Assembly: GCF_021391495.1 (NCBI RefSeq)
Contig: NZ_CP090063.1
Location: 186,001 to 250,000 of the forward strand
DNA: 64,000 nt
Origin: Amycolatopsis acidiphila
GTDB taxonomy: Bacteria; Actinomycetota; Actinomycetes; Mycobacteriales; Pseudonocardiaceae
Direction: 5' to 3'
The notes under the pieces are model-generated. The model made no database searches and was not told where the DNA came from. It was given only the letters and a program-made list of their open reading frames with translations. Both the position numbers and the translations under genes were made by a program. Shown here one piece after another: positions 49,588 to 58,442 of this stretch (position 1 is the stretch's first letter; every line of letters begins with the position of its first letter).

Positions 49588-51573
49588 GTGACCAATGCTG
49601 CTGACACCCCCGAAGTCCTCTGGCGGCCCACCTCGGAACAGATCGTCGGAAGCAGGATCCAGGCGTTCCGCGAATGGTTGCGCGGGCAGCGTGGCGTGCA
49701 GCTCGCCGACTACGACGAGCTGTGGCGGTTCTCGGTCGAGGACCCGGCGGGGTTCTGGGGCGGGCTGGCCGAGTTCCTCGGCGTGCGCTGGCACGAACCG
49801 CCGCGGTCGGTGCTCGACGGCGCGCGGATGCCCGACACGAAATGGTTTCCCGGCAGCACGCTGAACTACGCCGAGCACGCCCTCTCTCGCGGCGTCGCGG
49901 GCGCGACGAAGGCAGACGACGAGCTCGCGGTGATCCACCGGCGCGAGGACGGCGTCGAGGGGGAGCTCACGTACGGCGAGCTGCGCAGCCAGGTCGCGGC
50001 GGCGCGGGCGGCGCTGGCCGAACTCGGCGTGGGCAAGGGCGACCGGGTCGTGGCACTCGCGCCGAACTGCCCGCAGACGCTGGTCGCTTTCCTCGCCACG
50101 GCGAGCCTGGGGGCGACCTGGTCGTCGTGCTCGCCGGACTTCGGGGTGCGGGCGGTCGCCGACCGGTTCACCCAGATCGAGCCGAAGGTGCTCATCGCCG
50201 TCAACGGGTACGTCTACAATGGACGGTCCTTCGACGTGCGGCCGACGGTGGACCAGCTGCGCCGGGACATCCCCTCGCTCGCCGCGACAGTGCTCGTGGA
50301 GTACGTGGGCGACGGCGAACTGGACGGCACGCTCGACTGGGATGCGTTGCTGGACAAGCACTCCGGCGCCGAGCTGGCCTTCGAGCCGGTGCCGTTCGAC
50401 CATCCGCTGTGGGTGCTCTACTCCTCGGGCACGACGGGGCTGCCCAAGGGGATCGTGCACGGCCACGGCGGCATCGTCGTCGAGCACCTCAAGGCGCTGG
50501 CGCTGCAGTCGGACCTCGGGCCCGGCGACCGGTTCTTCTGGTTCACCACGACCGGCTGGATGATGTGGAACTTCCTCATCGGCGGCCTGCTGGTGGGCAC
50601 CACGATCGTGCTGTTCGACGGCAGTCCCGGTCAGCCCGACCTCGGCGCGCTGTGGCGGCTGGCGGACGAGCGGAAGATCACCTATTTCGGCACGTCGGCG
50701 CCGTTCATCCAGAGCTGTCTCAAGGCGCGTCTCGAACCGGGAGCCGACCACGACCTCTCGTCGCTGCGCGCGATCGGGTCGACCGGCTCGCCGCTGAGCG
50801 TCGAAGGGTTCCGCTGGATCGCCGGGAAGATCGGCGAGCACGTACAGATCTGTTCCGTCTCGGGCGGCACCGACCTGTGCGCGGCGTTCGTCTGCGCGGC
50901 CCCGGACCTGCCGGTGTGGCTCGGCGAGCTGTCCTGCCGGGCGCTCGGCGCGGCGGTCGCCTCGTACGACGACGACGGCAACGAGGTCGTCGAAGAGGTC
51001 GGTGAGCTCGTGGTCACCCAGCCGATGCCCTCGATGCCGGTGTTCTTCTGGAACGACCCCGACGGCACCCGGCTGCGGGAGGCGTACTTCGACTACTACC
51101 CGGGCGTCTGGCGGCACGGGGACTGGATCCGGATCACCGAGCGGGGCTCCGCGGTGATCTACGGGCGCAGCGACTCCACGCTCAACCGCGGCGGCGTCCG
51201 GATGGGCACCGCGGAGTTCTACCGGGTCGTCGAGGGCTTAGATGAGATCGCGGACTCACTCGTGATCGATACGACCAGTGCGGGGAATACCAACGGTGAG
51301 CTGCTGTGTTTCGTCGTGATGGCAACGCGCGCGAGCCTGGCGGACGTCGAGCCGGATCTGCGCAAGGTGCTGCGGGCAGAGCTGTCCCCGAGGCACGTGC
51401 CCGACCGGTTCGTCGAGGTGGCTGAGGTGCCCAGGACGCTGAACGGTAAGAAGTGCGAGGTCCCGGTCAAGAAGATCCTTGCCGGGATGGCGCTGGACCG
51501 GGCGGTGAGCCGGGACGCGCTGGCCAACCCGGCGGCGTTGCAGCCGTTCATCGAGCTGGCCAGGGGGAGTTAG
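49588..51573 (+). CDS. Acetoacetyl-CoA synthetase
   Basis: This 661-residue ANL-superfamily ligase activates acetoacetate (or a short beta-keto acid) to its CoA ester. Length and the start EVLWRPTSEQIVGSRIQAFREWL are typical of acetoacetate-CoA ligases. Family motifs are YSSGTTGLPKGIVHGHGG, the GWMMWNF segment and the C-terminal NGKKCEVPVKKIL lysine (the acetylatable catalytic lysine region). The GTG start is 14 bases after the DLH-like gene, so the two may be co-transcribed. Confidence 0.92.
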   Translation: MTNAADTPEVLWRPTSEQIVGSRIQAFREWLRGQRGVQLADYDELWRFSVEDPAGFWGGLAEFLGVRWHEPPRSVLDGARMPDTKWFPGSTLNYAEHALSRGVAGATKADDELAVIHRREDGVEGELTYGELRSQVAAARAALAELGVGKGDRVVALAPNCPQTLVAFLATASLGATWSSCSPDFGVRAVADRFTQIEPKVLIAVNGYVYNGRSFDVRPTVDQLRRDIPSLAATVLVEYVGDGELDGTLDWDALLDKHSGAELAFEPVPFDHPLWVLYSSGTTGLPKGIVHGHGGIVVEHLKALALQSDLGPGDRFFWFTTTGWMMWNFLIGGLLVGTTIVLFDGSPGQPDLGALWRLADERKITYFGTSAPFIQSCLKARLEPGADHDLSSLRAIGSTGSPLSVEGFRWIAGKIGEHVQICSVSGGTDLCAAFVCAAPDLPVWLGELSCRALGAAVASYDDDGNEVVEEVGELVVTQPMPSMPVFFWNDPDGTRLREAYFDYYPGVWRHGDWIRITERGSAVIYGRSDSTLNRGGVRMGTAEFYRVVEGLDEIADSLVIDTTSAGNTNGELLCFVVMATRASLADVEPDLRKVLRAELSPRHVPDRFVEVAEVPRTLNGKKCEVPVKKILAGMALDRAVSRDALANPAALQPFIELARGS

Positions 51574-51593
51574 ACAGAAGGGGAGCTGGGTTG

Positions 51594-53315
51594 GTGGGGA
51601 GGTCGTTGACGGGGGAAGCGCATCCCGCGCTGTGGCGCCTGACGGGGGCGGCGTCGGTGGCGGCGATCACCTGGACCACGAGGCTGGTCGGGCTGGTCGC
51701 CGTGCTGTCGGTGGTGCTGCCCGCCGGGCGCCGGGGGATGCGCGGTCGCGTGGCGGAGTGGCTGGAGCTGCCGCAGGACGCGACCACTGGTGCGGCCGCC
51801 GTCGTGCTGGTGACGGGCGTCCTGCTGATCCTGCTCGCGTCAGGGTTGCGGCGGCGCAAGCGCCGGGCGTGGCAGCTCGCGCTCGCGGCGAGCGTGCTGC
51901 TGGCGCTTTCGCATCTGGGGCTGCGGCACGTGCTCGGGGCCGGGCTGGTGTCGGTCGCGCTCGCGGTGGCGCTGCTGGCCAACCGGCGGCACTTCATCGC
52001 GCTGCCGGATCCGGTGACCGGCCAGTGGCGTGCGGTGCGGGTGTTCCTGCAGCTGTTGCTGGCCGGCCTGGTGATCAACTTCGCACTGCTGTCCTTCGCG
52101 CCGCACAGCTTCGTCGAGCCGATGGCCTGGCAGGGCAGGTTCGCGTACGCGGCACTCGCGCTGATCGGCATCGGCGGGCCCGCGGTGTTCCACGCGATGT
52201 GGCTCGACGATCTGACGACCTCGGTCGGGCTGCTGTTCGGGCTCGGCGCAGTGCTGGTCGCGGCGTACTTCCTGCTGCGCTCCGCCGAGCCGGCGCCGCA
52301 CCTGTCCGAGGAGGAGAAGGCGCGGCTGCGTGACCTGCTGGCGCAGCACGGCGCCCGCGACTCCCTGGGGTACTTCGCGCTGCGCGACGACAAGTTCGCG
52401 GTCTTCTCGAAGACGGGCAAGGCCGCGGTCACCTACCGGGTGATCGCCGGCGCCGCGGTCGCCTCGGCCGACCCGCTGGGCGACAGCGAGGCCTGGCCGG
52501 GTGCGATCGAGGAGTTCCTGGAGGTCTGCCGGCGGCACGGCTGGGTGCCCGCGGCGATGGGCACCTCGGAGCTGGGCGCGACCGTGTGGGCGCGCTACCA
52601 CCTGGACGTCCTGGAGATCGGCGACGAGGCCGTCGTCGACGCGTCCACGTTCACCCTCGACGGCCGGATCATGCGCGGCGTGCGGCAGGCCGTGTCGCGC
52701 ACGAAGCGGGCCGGGTACGAGGTGCGTGTCCGGCGGGCGGAGGACCTGGCCGAGGGCGAGCTCGCGGAGCTGGAGGCGCTGGCGGCGAACTGGCGTGGCA
52801 GCGACACCGAGCGAGGGTTCTCGATGGCGCTGGGACGGATGGGGGACCCGGGCTCGGTGCTGGTCACGGCGGAGCAGGAGGGGCGGATCCGGGGGTTGCT
52901 GCAGTTCGTGCCGTGGGGGACGGACGGGTTGTCCCTGGACGTGATGCGGCGGGACCGGACCGCGGACAACGGTGTGAACGAGCTGATGATCTCGGAGCTG
53001 CTGCTGGTGGCGCGGGAGCACGGGGTGCGATACGTCTCGCTGAACTTCGCCGCGTTCCGGAAGCTGATGGAGCAGGGCAGGCGGATCGGTGCCGGCCCGG
53101 TGGCAAGGGTGTCGGCGAACGTGCTGGGCTGGGCGTCACACTGGATCCAGATCGAGAGCCTGTACCGGTTCAACGCGAAGTTCCAGCCGAACTGGGTGCC
53201 GAGGTACCTGGTGTATCCAGGGGTACGAGAGCTGCCGCGGGTCGGGGTCGCCGTCTTCGAAGCGGAGGGCCTCGGCGGGCGTTCGCGCTGGTTGATGCGC
53301 ATGCTGCAGCGGTGA
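51594..53315 (+). CDS. MprF-like membrane protein with DUF2156 transferase domain
   Basis: The 573-residue protein has about six to seven membrane helices (residues about 15-225) and a cytosolic domain (about 250-570) of the DUF2156/GNAT-fold aminoacyl transferase type found in MprF and the C-terminal part of LysX-like proteins. It may transfer lysine or alanine from tRNA to phosphatidylglycerol, protecting against cationic peptides. GTG 51594 has GGGGAG eight bases upstream. The lysyl-tRNA synthetase part of mycobacterial LysX is absent. Confidence 0.85.
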   Translation: MGRSLTGEAHPALWRLTGAASVAAITWTTRLVGLVAVLSVVLPAGRRGMRGRVAEWLELPQDATTGAAAVVLVTGVLLILLASGLRRRKRRAWQLALAASVLLALSHLGLRHVLGAGLVSVALAVALLANRRHFIALPDPVTGQWRAVRVFLQLLLAGLVINFALLSFAPHSFVEPMAWQGRFAYAALALIGIGGPAVFHAMWLDDLTTSVGLLFGLGAVLVAAYFLLRSAEPAPHLSEEEKARLRDLLAQHGARDSLGYFALRDDKFAVFSKTGKAAVTYRVIAGAAVASADPLGDSEAWPGAIEEFLEVCRRHGWVPAAMGTSELGATVWARYHLDVLEIGDEAVVDASTFTLDGRIMRGVRQAVSRTKRAGYEVRVRRAEDLAEGELAELEALAANWRGSDTERGFSMALGRMGDPGSVLVTAEQEGRIRGLLQFVPWGTDGLSLDVMRRDRTADNGVNELMISELLLVAREHGVRYVSLNFAAFRKLMEQGRRIGAGPVARVSANVLGWASHWIQIESLYRFNAKFQPNWVPRYLVYPGVRELPRVGVAVFEAEGLGGRSRWLMRMLQR

Positions 53316-53374
53316 GGGGGTGCCTCGCCGGGGTGGTCGGGGGCTGTGTACTCTGTCTGAGCAGTGGTCGTCCG

Positions 53375-53464
53375 GGAGGCTTCGCCTAGTCTGGTCTATG
53401 GCGCCGCACTGCTAATGCGGTTGGGGGTAACCCCCCCTCCCGGGTTCAAATCCCGGAGCCTCCG
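53375..53464 (+). tRNA. tRNA-Ser (GCT)
   Basis: The 90-base class-II tRNA has acceptor arms GGAGGCT/AGCCTCC, anticodon stem CCGCA/TGCGG with loop CTGCTAA (anticodon GCT), a long variable arm and T-loop TTCAAAT. The discriminator is G; no CCA is encoded. It is followed 42 bases later by tRNA-Arg. Confidence 0.95.
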
Positions 53465-53506
53465 CTCAGCGCCGGTTCGCCGGATGCTAAGTTGATAACT
53501 GAACAA

Positions 53507-53579
53507 GCGCCCGTAGCTCAACGGATAGAGCATCTGACTACGGATCAGAAGGTTAGGGGTTCGAATCCCTTCGGGCGCG
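53507..53579 (+). tRNA. tRNA-Arg (ACG)
   Basis: The gene has acceptor arms GCGCCCG/CGGGCGC, anticodon stem TCTGA/TCAGA with loop CTACGGA (anticodon ACG) and T-arm AGGGG/CCCTT-type with TTCGAAT. Its 3' half is the left copy of a 54-bp direct repeat, showing it is an integration site. Confidence 0.95.
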
Positions 53580-53597
53580 CGCAAGGTTGAGACAGCA
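53544..53597 (+). repeat. attL-like repeat in tRNA-Arg
   Basis: The 54-base stretch from the anticodon stem of tRNA-Arg to 18 bases past its end recurs at 55982-56035 with one mismatch (T at 53566, G at 56004). Confidence 0.9.
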
Positions 53598-53601
53598 AAA
53601 C

Positions 53602-53633
53602 CACGAAACCCCCTGGCGACAGGGGGTTTCGTG
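53602..53633. terminator. Terminator hairpin after tRNA-Arg
   Basis: Perfect 14-base arms CACGAAACCCCCTG (53602-53615) and CAGGGGGTTTCGTG (53620-53633) flank a GCGA tetraloop. It likely ends the tRNA transcript and may serve both strands. Confidence 0.85.
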
Positions 53634-53659
53634 CTGTCCGGGGTAGATCTTGCTGCCGG

Positions 53660-53740
53660 TCGTCCCCGGCCGGGTTTCAATGTCATCGACGGGTGCGAGT
53701 GCCCCAGCACGTCAGCGATCACCCGCTCGGCGGCAGAAGA
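53660..53740 (-). pseudogene. Integrase box III remnant 1
   Basis: The minus strand reads AERVIADVLGHSHPSMTLK, the box III (LGHSxxxMTL) region of a tyrosine recombinase, beside the left att copy. Upstream and downstream parts of the gene are gone. Confidence 0.6.
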
Positions 53741-53807
53741 GGACGTTTCCAGCGCCGCAGCCGAGAGCTCTCGCTCACGAGGGTCGTTGGCGTGATTGGC
53801 CGAGTGG

Positions 53808-55118
53808 CTACTGTCGTGCGAGACCGGTGCGCCGGTAGTCGGCGACCAAGGTGTCGACGATCTCGGCGAGTCGGTGAACCCCGCGAGTGGTGGTCATGCG
53901 CTCGGCCATGCGATGAGCGGCGTGCCGGTAGCGGGGGTCGCCGAGCACGGCACGGACGGCACGGCGGACGGCGTTCGGGGTTGGGGGGTTGGTCCTGATG
54001 CGACGTCCTACGCCCGTCCACGCGACTCTGGCGACGACTTCGGGCTTGTCCTCGTGGCTGCCGGCGGCCACGATGGGCACGCCGTAGCGCAGCGCGTACT
54101 GCACGCCGCCGTATCCGCCGTTGGTGACGTAGACGTCGGTCTTGGGTAACAGGTCGTCGTAGGGCAGGAACTCGGCCGCGCGGGCGTTCGCGGGCAGGGG
54201 CGGCAGCGATGCCACGGGGCGCCCGCCGGTGGCCACAGCGACCAGTACGTCTTCGTCAGCGAGGGCTTCGAGCGTTGGCTTGACGAGCTGTCCGAAGTCC
54301 CTGTTGGCGATGGTGCCTTGTGTGACGTGTACGACGGGTCTCGAGCCGTCGAGTTCCTGCCACCACGGGGGGAGCGGCGCTCGCGAGCCGGAGGCCGAGA
54401 TCGGTCCCGTGAAGTGCAGGGACGCGGGGGCGTCGGATCGCGGGTACTCGAACTCAGGCACGGTGAACTGCGCGATTGCATCAGCCTGACGCGGCCAGTC
54501 GAGTACCGCGAAGGGAATCGGGCGGGCGTGTATCCGATGGAAGATCTGGTCGGCGATCTGTTCGACCGGCGGGAACACGACCTTGTCGGTGAGCAGTGCG
54601 AGCGCGGTGTTGCGGAGTCGGCCTAACGGGCCGCGCATCGGCGTGAGCCCCATGCCGAACGGCGCGGTGTCCCGACTGGGGATCATCAGCGGGCAGATGC
54701 CGCACATCACGATCGGCGGCCGGACGCCGAGCGGGTGGCCGAGGAGGAACGCGCTGCCCGTGAGGGCCGGATCGGTCAGCAGCACGTCGGCAGGCTCGGC
54801 GGCGAGCGTCGCCATGACGGCATCGTGTTGGGCCTCACCGGGGCGTACGAAGACGTGCACGATGTCATGGGCGATCGCCTTCGTGCCTTTCAGGGCGGCG
54901 CGCTCGGGAAAGGTCTTGTTCCAGTCCTGCCGGTCGTCGAAGTCGGCCTCAGCCGGCAGCGGCAGATGCTCGGCGCCGGTGGACCCGACGGCGTCGGCGA
55001 ACCTGGATCCGGTGATGAAACGGACCCGGTCTCCTCGCCCCGCGAAGTGCCGGGCGGCGGCGAGCAGTGGGGTGACGTGCCCCTGGATGGGCACTGCGGC
55101 GATCGTGATCGACGGCAT
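53808..55118 (-). CDS. Glycosyltransferase family 1 (MGT/YjiC-like)
   Basis: The 436-residue GT-B enzyme has the N-terminal acceptor domain (VPIQGHVTPLLAAARHFAGRGD, residues 9-30) and a C-terminal nucleotide-sugar domain (about 240-430, with HVTQGTIANRD and VYVTNGGYGGVQYALRYGVPIV). It resembles macrolide- or flavonoid-type glycosyltransferases that inactivate drugs or decorate natural products. The ATG 55118 has GGGAG nine bases upstream. It is divergent from a tetR gene sharing an 83-base promoter region, a typical drug-response pair, inside the tRNA-Arg element. Confidence 0.88.
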   Translation of the reverse strand: MPSITIAAVPIQGHVTPLLAAARHFAGRGDRVRFITGSRFADAVGSTGAEHLPLPAEADFDDRQDWNKTFPERAALKGTKAIAHDIVHVFVRPGEAQHDAVMATLAAEPADVLLTDPALTGSAFLLGHPLGVRPPIVMCGICPLMIPSRDTAPFGMGLTPMRGPLGRLRNTALALLTDKVVFPPVEQIADQIFHRIHARPIPFAVLDWPRQADAIAQFTVPEFEYPRSDAPASLHFTGPISASGSRAPLPPWWQELDGSRPVVHVTQGTIANRDFGQLVKPTLEALADEDVLVAVATGGRPVASLPPLPANARAAEFLPYDDLLPKTDVYVTNGGYGGVQYALRYGVPIVAAGSHEDKPEVVARVAWTGVGRRIRTNPPTPNAVRRAVRAVLGDPRYRHAAHRMAERMTTTRGVHRLAEIVDTLVADYRRTGLARQ

Positions 55119-55183
55119 GACGGCGACTCCCTTGTCCCCGGCCAGATGAGATAGGTTGGACCCCATGGAGCAGTATTCATCTG

Positions 55184-55195
55184 TATGGTACCGTA
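55184..55195. promoter_or_regulatory. Candidate TetR operator
   Basis: TATGGTACCGTA is nearly palindromic around GGTACC and sits 6 bases before the tetR start in the divergent promoter region, the usual place for an operator shared by tetR and its target. Confidence 0.5.
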
Positions 55196-55201
55196 GTCAA
55201 T

Positions 55202-55849
55202 ATGTCGGGTGCTGAGAGCCGCACTCGCACGTACCGTTCCGAGCTTCGGCAGCGCCAGGCGGCGCAGACCAGGCGATGCGTCGTCGAGTCCGCCGTCGAG
55301 GTGTTCAGTGAGCACGGGTACCACGGCGCCACGTTCGCGCAGATCGCGAAGCGGGCCGGCGTCTCGGTCGAGACGGTGCAGAAGCACGGTCCGAAGACAG
55401 CGCTGCTGTGGGCCGCGGTCGAGGTGGCGTCCTTCGGGGCCGAAGGTCAGATCGACTTCTTCGACACCGACCGAGGGACGGCGATGCTCCAGCTCGATGC
55501 ACCGGACGCGTTCGCGACGTTCGTCGGCGAGCTGGTGCTCGCGATCAACGTGCCCGTCGCCGGTGTGTGGACGGCGGTCACCGCCGCAGCCCATGGGGAC
55601 CGTGAAGTCCGGGGCGTCCTGGCCGAGAGACTCACCTCGATCAGGACGCAGGTCAAGAACATCCTCCGCACCGTCGCCGAGCGCGGCTGGCTGCGCACCG
55701 ACGTCCCCTTCGACGACCTCGTCGAGGCGCTCTGCGTCATCACCAGCGTCGAAAGCTACGTGCGCTACGTGCGCATGGACGGCAAGTCACACGAGCAGTA
55801 CAAGGCCTTCGTCACGCGCACAGTCCACGACACGATCCTCATGCGCTGA
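55202..55849 (+). CDS. TetR-family transcriptional regulator
   Basis: The 215-residue regulator has an N-terminal TetR helix-turn-helix (residues about 20-70, VVESAVEVFSEHGYHGATFAQIAKRAGVSVETV broken by the usual turn) and a helical ligand domain. It is divergent from the glycosyltransferase gene and probably represses it until a ligand binds. Both genes lie inside the att-bounded element. Confidence 0.88.
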   Translation: MSGAESRTRTYRSELRQRQAAQTRRCVVESAVEVFSEHGYHGATFAQIAKRAGVSVETVQKHGPKTALLWAAVEVASFGAEGQIDFFDTDRGTAMLQLDAPDAFATFVGELVLAINVPVAGVWTAVTAAAHGDREVRGVLAERLTSIRTQVKNILRTVAERGWLRTDVPFDDLVEALCVITSVESYVRYVRMDGKSHEQYKAFVTRTVHDTILMR

Positions 55850-55981
55850 TGCCCACGGTTCGTAGCTGTCGTTTCTTCTCCTGTTCAAGGCGGCCCCTGC
55901 GGGCCCGCTGACCCGGCCCGGATTCTGTCGAATGGCCAGGCGCGGCGTGCGGCTGGCGCCGGTCCCACGCGGCGGTTCGAC

Positions 55982-56035
55982 ATCAGAAGGTTAGGGGTTC
56001 GAAGCCCTTCGGGCGCGCGCAAGGTTGAGACAGCA
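55982..56035 (+). repeat. attR-like copy of the tRNA-Arg 3' end
   Basis: This 54-base direct copy of 53544-53597 has one mismatch. It lacks the 5' half of the tRNA, so it is not a functional tRNA gene. Confidence 0.9.
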
Positions 56036-56345
56036 GTACAGAGGGCCCCTGGTCACAGGGGATCCTCTGTACTTGTCGGGTGATACGCAGCAAGGCAGCT
56101 CCGCCACCTTGGGGCTGGCCTGCTTCCGTCCGAAGTAGGTGTCGAGCGTCATGCTCGCCCGCTTGTGCCCGAGCCGGTCCGCGATCTCCCGCACCGTCAG
56201 TCCCGCCTCGTCGAGCAGGGTGGCGGCGGTCTTGCGGAAGTTGTGACTCGTCACCCAGTCGAAGCCGAGCTTGCCAGGGCCTCCCGGAGGTCGGCGTTCG
56301 TGTTCGACCGGTCCCGGAGCTTGCCGACCAGCGTAAAGGGAGGCA
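55991..56345 (-). pseudogene. Integrase C-terminal remnant 2
   Basis: From 56254 the frame reads TSHNFRKTAATLLDEAGL, then IADRLGHKRASMTLDTYFGRK, containing the HxxR motif, the second histidine and the catalytic tyrosine of a tyrosine recombinase. Upstream, LRDRSNTNADLREAL is in another frame because of a one-base shift. The N-terminal part is missing. It lies next to the right att copy, where an integrase gene is expected. Confidence 0.75.
56037..56071. terminator. Hairpin beside the right att copy
   Basis: TACAGAGGGCCCCTG (56037-56051) and CAGGGGATCCTCTGTA (56056-56071) pair with a one-base bulge around a GTCA loop. By analogy with the hairpin after tRNA-Arg it probably ended the former integrase transcript. 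Confidence 0.6.
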
Positions 56346-56381
56346 GGGACGAGGGGGGTGATCTAAGGGGACCGGGCTTTG

Positions 56382-56870
56382 TCACGACTGCACGTGACCG
56401 CCTGGCTTTGCCGACTCCGGTTCGGGGGCTGTGTGGAGCGCATTGCGCGAGCGGTGCCGGCGCGAATCAACGGCCAAGCGGCGCAAGTAGGGCCAGACTG
56501 GCATGCCATTCTGAGCGTCGCGAAGCGCTAGGAAGCCCGATTGTTCGCCAGCGTCTACAAGGCGTGTAATCGTAATCCCCCACATTTCCAGGGCATCACG
56601 TCGAGGTATGTAACGCTTGAAATACAAAAATCCGAACAGTTCCAGCGTGGCCAGCGCGTGGTTTGCGTACCTGTGTTCTTCGCTGGTGAGATCACCCGGT
56701 TGCTGGTTCTGCTCGGCCAACTCGAAGAGCACACGTCGCCCGTGTTGCCGGTCCGCGTCGAGTAGCTGGTCATGCATCCGGACGTAGAGATCACGCTTAC
56801 TCGCCCGGCGGTTGTAGAGGAACACGAAAGCGCTGAAGAGCAACGCGATGAATGACAAGACGATGGCCAT
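56382..56870 (-). CDS. Small membrane-anchored protein of unknown function
   Basis: The 162-residue protein has one N-terminal membrane helix (MAIVLSFIALLFSAFVFLY) followed by a basic junction and a soluble helical domain with RDLYVRMHDQLLDADRQHGRRVLFEL. It resembles DUF4760-like proteins often carried by mobile regions, but the match is not certain. ATG 56870 is chosen because the upstream codons are Cys/Arg-rich. The codon use is less GC-biased than that of flanking core genes, suggesting transfer. Confidence 0.65.
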   Translation of the reverse strand: MAIVLSFIALLFSAFVFLYNRRASKRDLYVRMHDQLLDADRQHGRRVLFELAEQNQQPGDLTSEEHRYANHALATLELFGFLYFKRYIPRRDALEMWGITITRLVDAGEQSGFLALRDAQNGMPVWPYLRRLAVDSRRHRSRNALHTAPEPESAKPGGHVQS

Positions 56871-56995
56871 CCACGCAGCCTCGCCGCCGCACGAAGCAGA
56901 TCGACACCGACAACGCAACGACCTGGCAACACGTTGAGCTCAGGACGACCGTGTTTAGGCTCCGGACGCTACTCCGTCAGCAGCTCAAGCCCCTC

Positions 56996-57345
56996 CTACT
57001 CGACGAAGTCCTTGTAGTCCTTGACGTTCAGCGTCGCGAGAGGGACCTCGAAGGCCAGGCAGCACGCAGCGACCCACGTGTCGTTTTGCGGGCGTGGCTG
57101 GCCTCGGTGCTGGGCGTAGAACGACATCTCGCTCCAGTCCGCGCGACCTTCGGAGTACCAGGCAGGATCGGCAGCGGTTGAAGCTACTCCGCTCACGACG
57201 AGGCGCCCCCAGGAGCGCACGTGCGTCCATTTGCTCAGCTCGGCCAACGACAAACTTGATCGCCGGACGGCAGCCCACCAATTGCCATGCCAGCCAGGAC
57301 TGAAGCTTCCGCTTGATCACCAGCGACGCGACGTACGGGGAGCCC
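56996..57345 (-). pseudogene. Broken PIN-domain toxin gene (VapC-like)
   Basis: One frame reads YVASLVIKRKLQSWLAW, then a frameshift, then AELSKWTHVRSWGR and NDTWVAACCLAFEVPLATLNVKDYKDF, the C-terminal acidic motif of VapC RNases. The N-terminal catalytic aspartate region and part of the middle are lost. No antitoxin gene is next to it. Confidence 0.7.
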
Positions 57346-57379
57346 GGCAACGAGCAGCCGCCGAAGTTGTCGCCGGCGC

Positions 57380-57720
57380 ATGCGAACGACGCCCTTGGCC
57401 CGGCCAGGACTCGCCGCCTACAGCGTTCTCAGCGGGCTCGACAACAGCACTCTTCTGCACTTCTCCCAGTACACCGACCCGGACGCGCCGACGCTGGCGG
57501 GGCACCGGTTATGGAAAGACGAAGTCGATGCCGCCGTCCCGGCCCTGCAACGGGATCGGTGTCACGGCATGCCATCGCCACCGCCGCGCGGTCGTCGATC
57601 CGGCCGACCGGCCACGGGCCGAGGGGATGATCTCCGCCCACTTCTACACCAGCCTGGACGAGTCCCGGGTGTTCAACTTCGCCTACTAGACCTCGGAACA
57701 GGCCCACCGCGCGGTCGGCT
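57380..57720 (+). pseudogene. Broken antibiotic biosynthesis monooxygenase-like gene
   Basis: The first frame reads RPGLAAYSVLSGLDNSTLLHFS, then a shift to GMISAHFYTSLDESRVFNFAY, ending at TAG (57687-57689). Reading through gives TSEQAHRAV, so the stop is probably a former tryptophan codon (TGG to TAG). Two repeated ABM-like halves are recognisable. The gene is inactive. Confidence 0.6.
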
Positions 57721-57764
57721 CGGGGAACAGCCGGGGGAACGCGTCCTGCGTGTCCTGCGCAGCC

Positions 57765-58442
57765 CGGTGCCCGCGATCAACCGCGCCGAGGTGTCGGTCG
57801 GACTGTCCACAGTGGTCGCCCGGCTGCTCGCGCCGGACGCCGCGAACCGGCCGCCGGACGCCGCCTGGGTCGTCACGCAACTGGCCGGCATGCTGCCGCC
57901 CGACCCGGCCATGAGCAGTGCGAGCCTGGCGCCAGGCTTCCCTGGCGAACTCGATTTCGTCCCGCCGCCGGATCCCGCGGCCGGTCTCGTCGCGACCACC
58001 GGAACCGAGCGTCGCTCGCGGCGCGGCTACCTCGTGGCGGGCGGCACCGTGCTGGCCGCGCTGGTCATCGCCGCTTTCCTGCTGTGGTCACGCGGCGACT
58101 CCGACCAGCTGCGCACCACGCCCCGGCAGCCACCGCCACCGGCTTCGGCGACCGGCACGACGGCCCCGGCCGCGGTGCGGCTGGAGCCGGTCGACCCGGT
58201 CGACCTCGGCAACCAGGTGCAGCTGAGCTGGTCCGCCGACAGCGGCCGGACCCTCGACTTCGCGGTGATCGTCGCGGGGGGAGAGCGAGCCCAACCACAC
58301 CCTGCTCGCGCAGCGGAACCACGCCATCACGGTGCCGGTCGACCCGGTGCGGAAGTACTGCTTCGAGCTGCAGGCCACCGACAGCAACCAGGTCTACCAG
58401 AGCCCGCCCAAGGCGATCCGCGGCGCGGTCTGCCACCCGTAG
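57765..58442 (+). pseudogene. Remnant of a membrane Ser/Thr protein kinase C-terminus
   Basis: The frame starts within the end of a kinase domain (VVARLLAPDAANRPPDAAWVV), followed by a membrane helix (YLVAGGTVLAALVIAAFLLW) and an exported domain. At the G-run near 58282 the frame slips and continues as NHTLLAQRNHAITVPVDPV up to TAG 58440-58442. The catalytic N-terminal part is absent. Confidence 0.65.

Larger units (their letters stand above)
53544..56035. mobile_element. Degenerate integrative element at tRNA-Arg
   Basis: A 2.5-kb segment is bounded by 54-bp direct repeats, the left one being the 3' half of tRNA-Arg(ACG). It contains an integrase tail remnant, a glycosyltransferase gene and a divergent tetR gene. 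Its composition is visibly less GC-rich than the surroundings. No intact integrase or replication gene is present, so it looks like a shrunken island that can no longer move by itself. Confidence 0.75.

Noticed and set aside
55982..56035. A second tRNA-Arg gene
   Set aside because: Only the 3' half of the tRNA is present; acceptor 5' strand and D-arm are missing, so it is an att copy.
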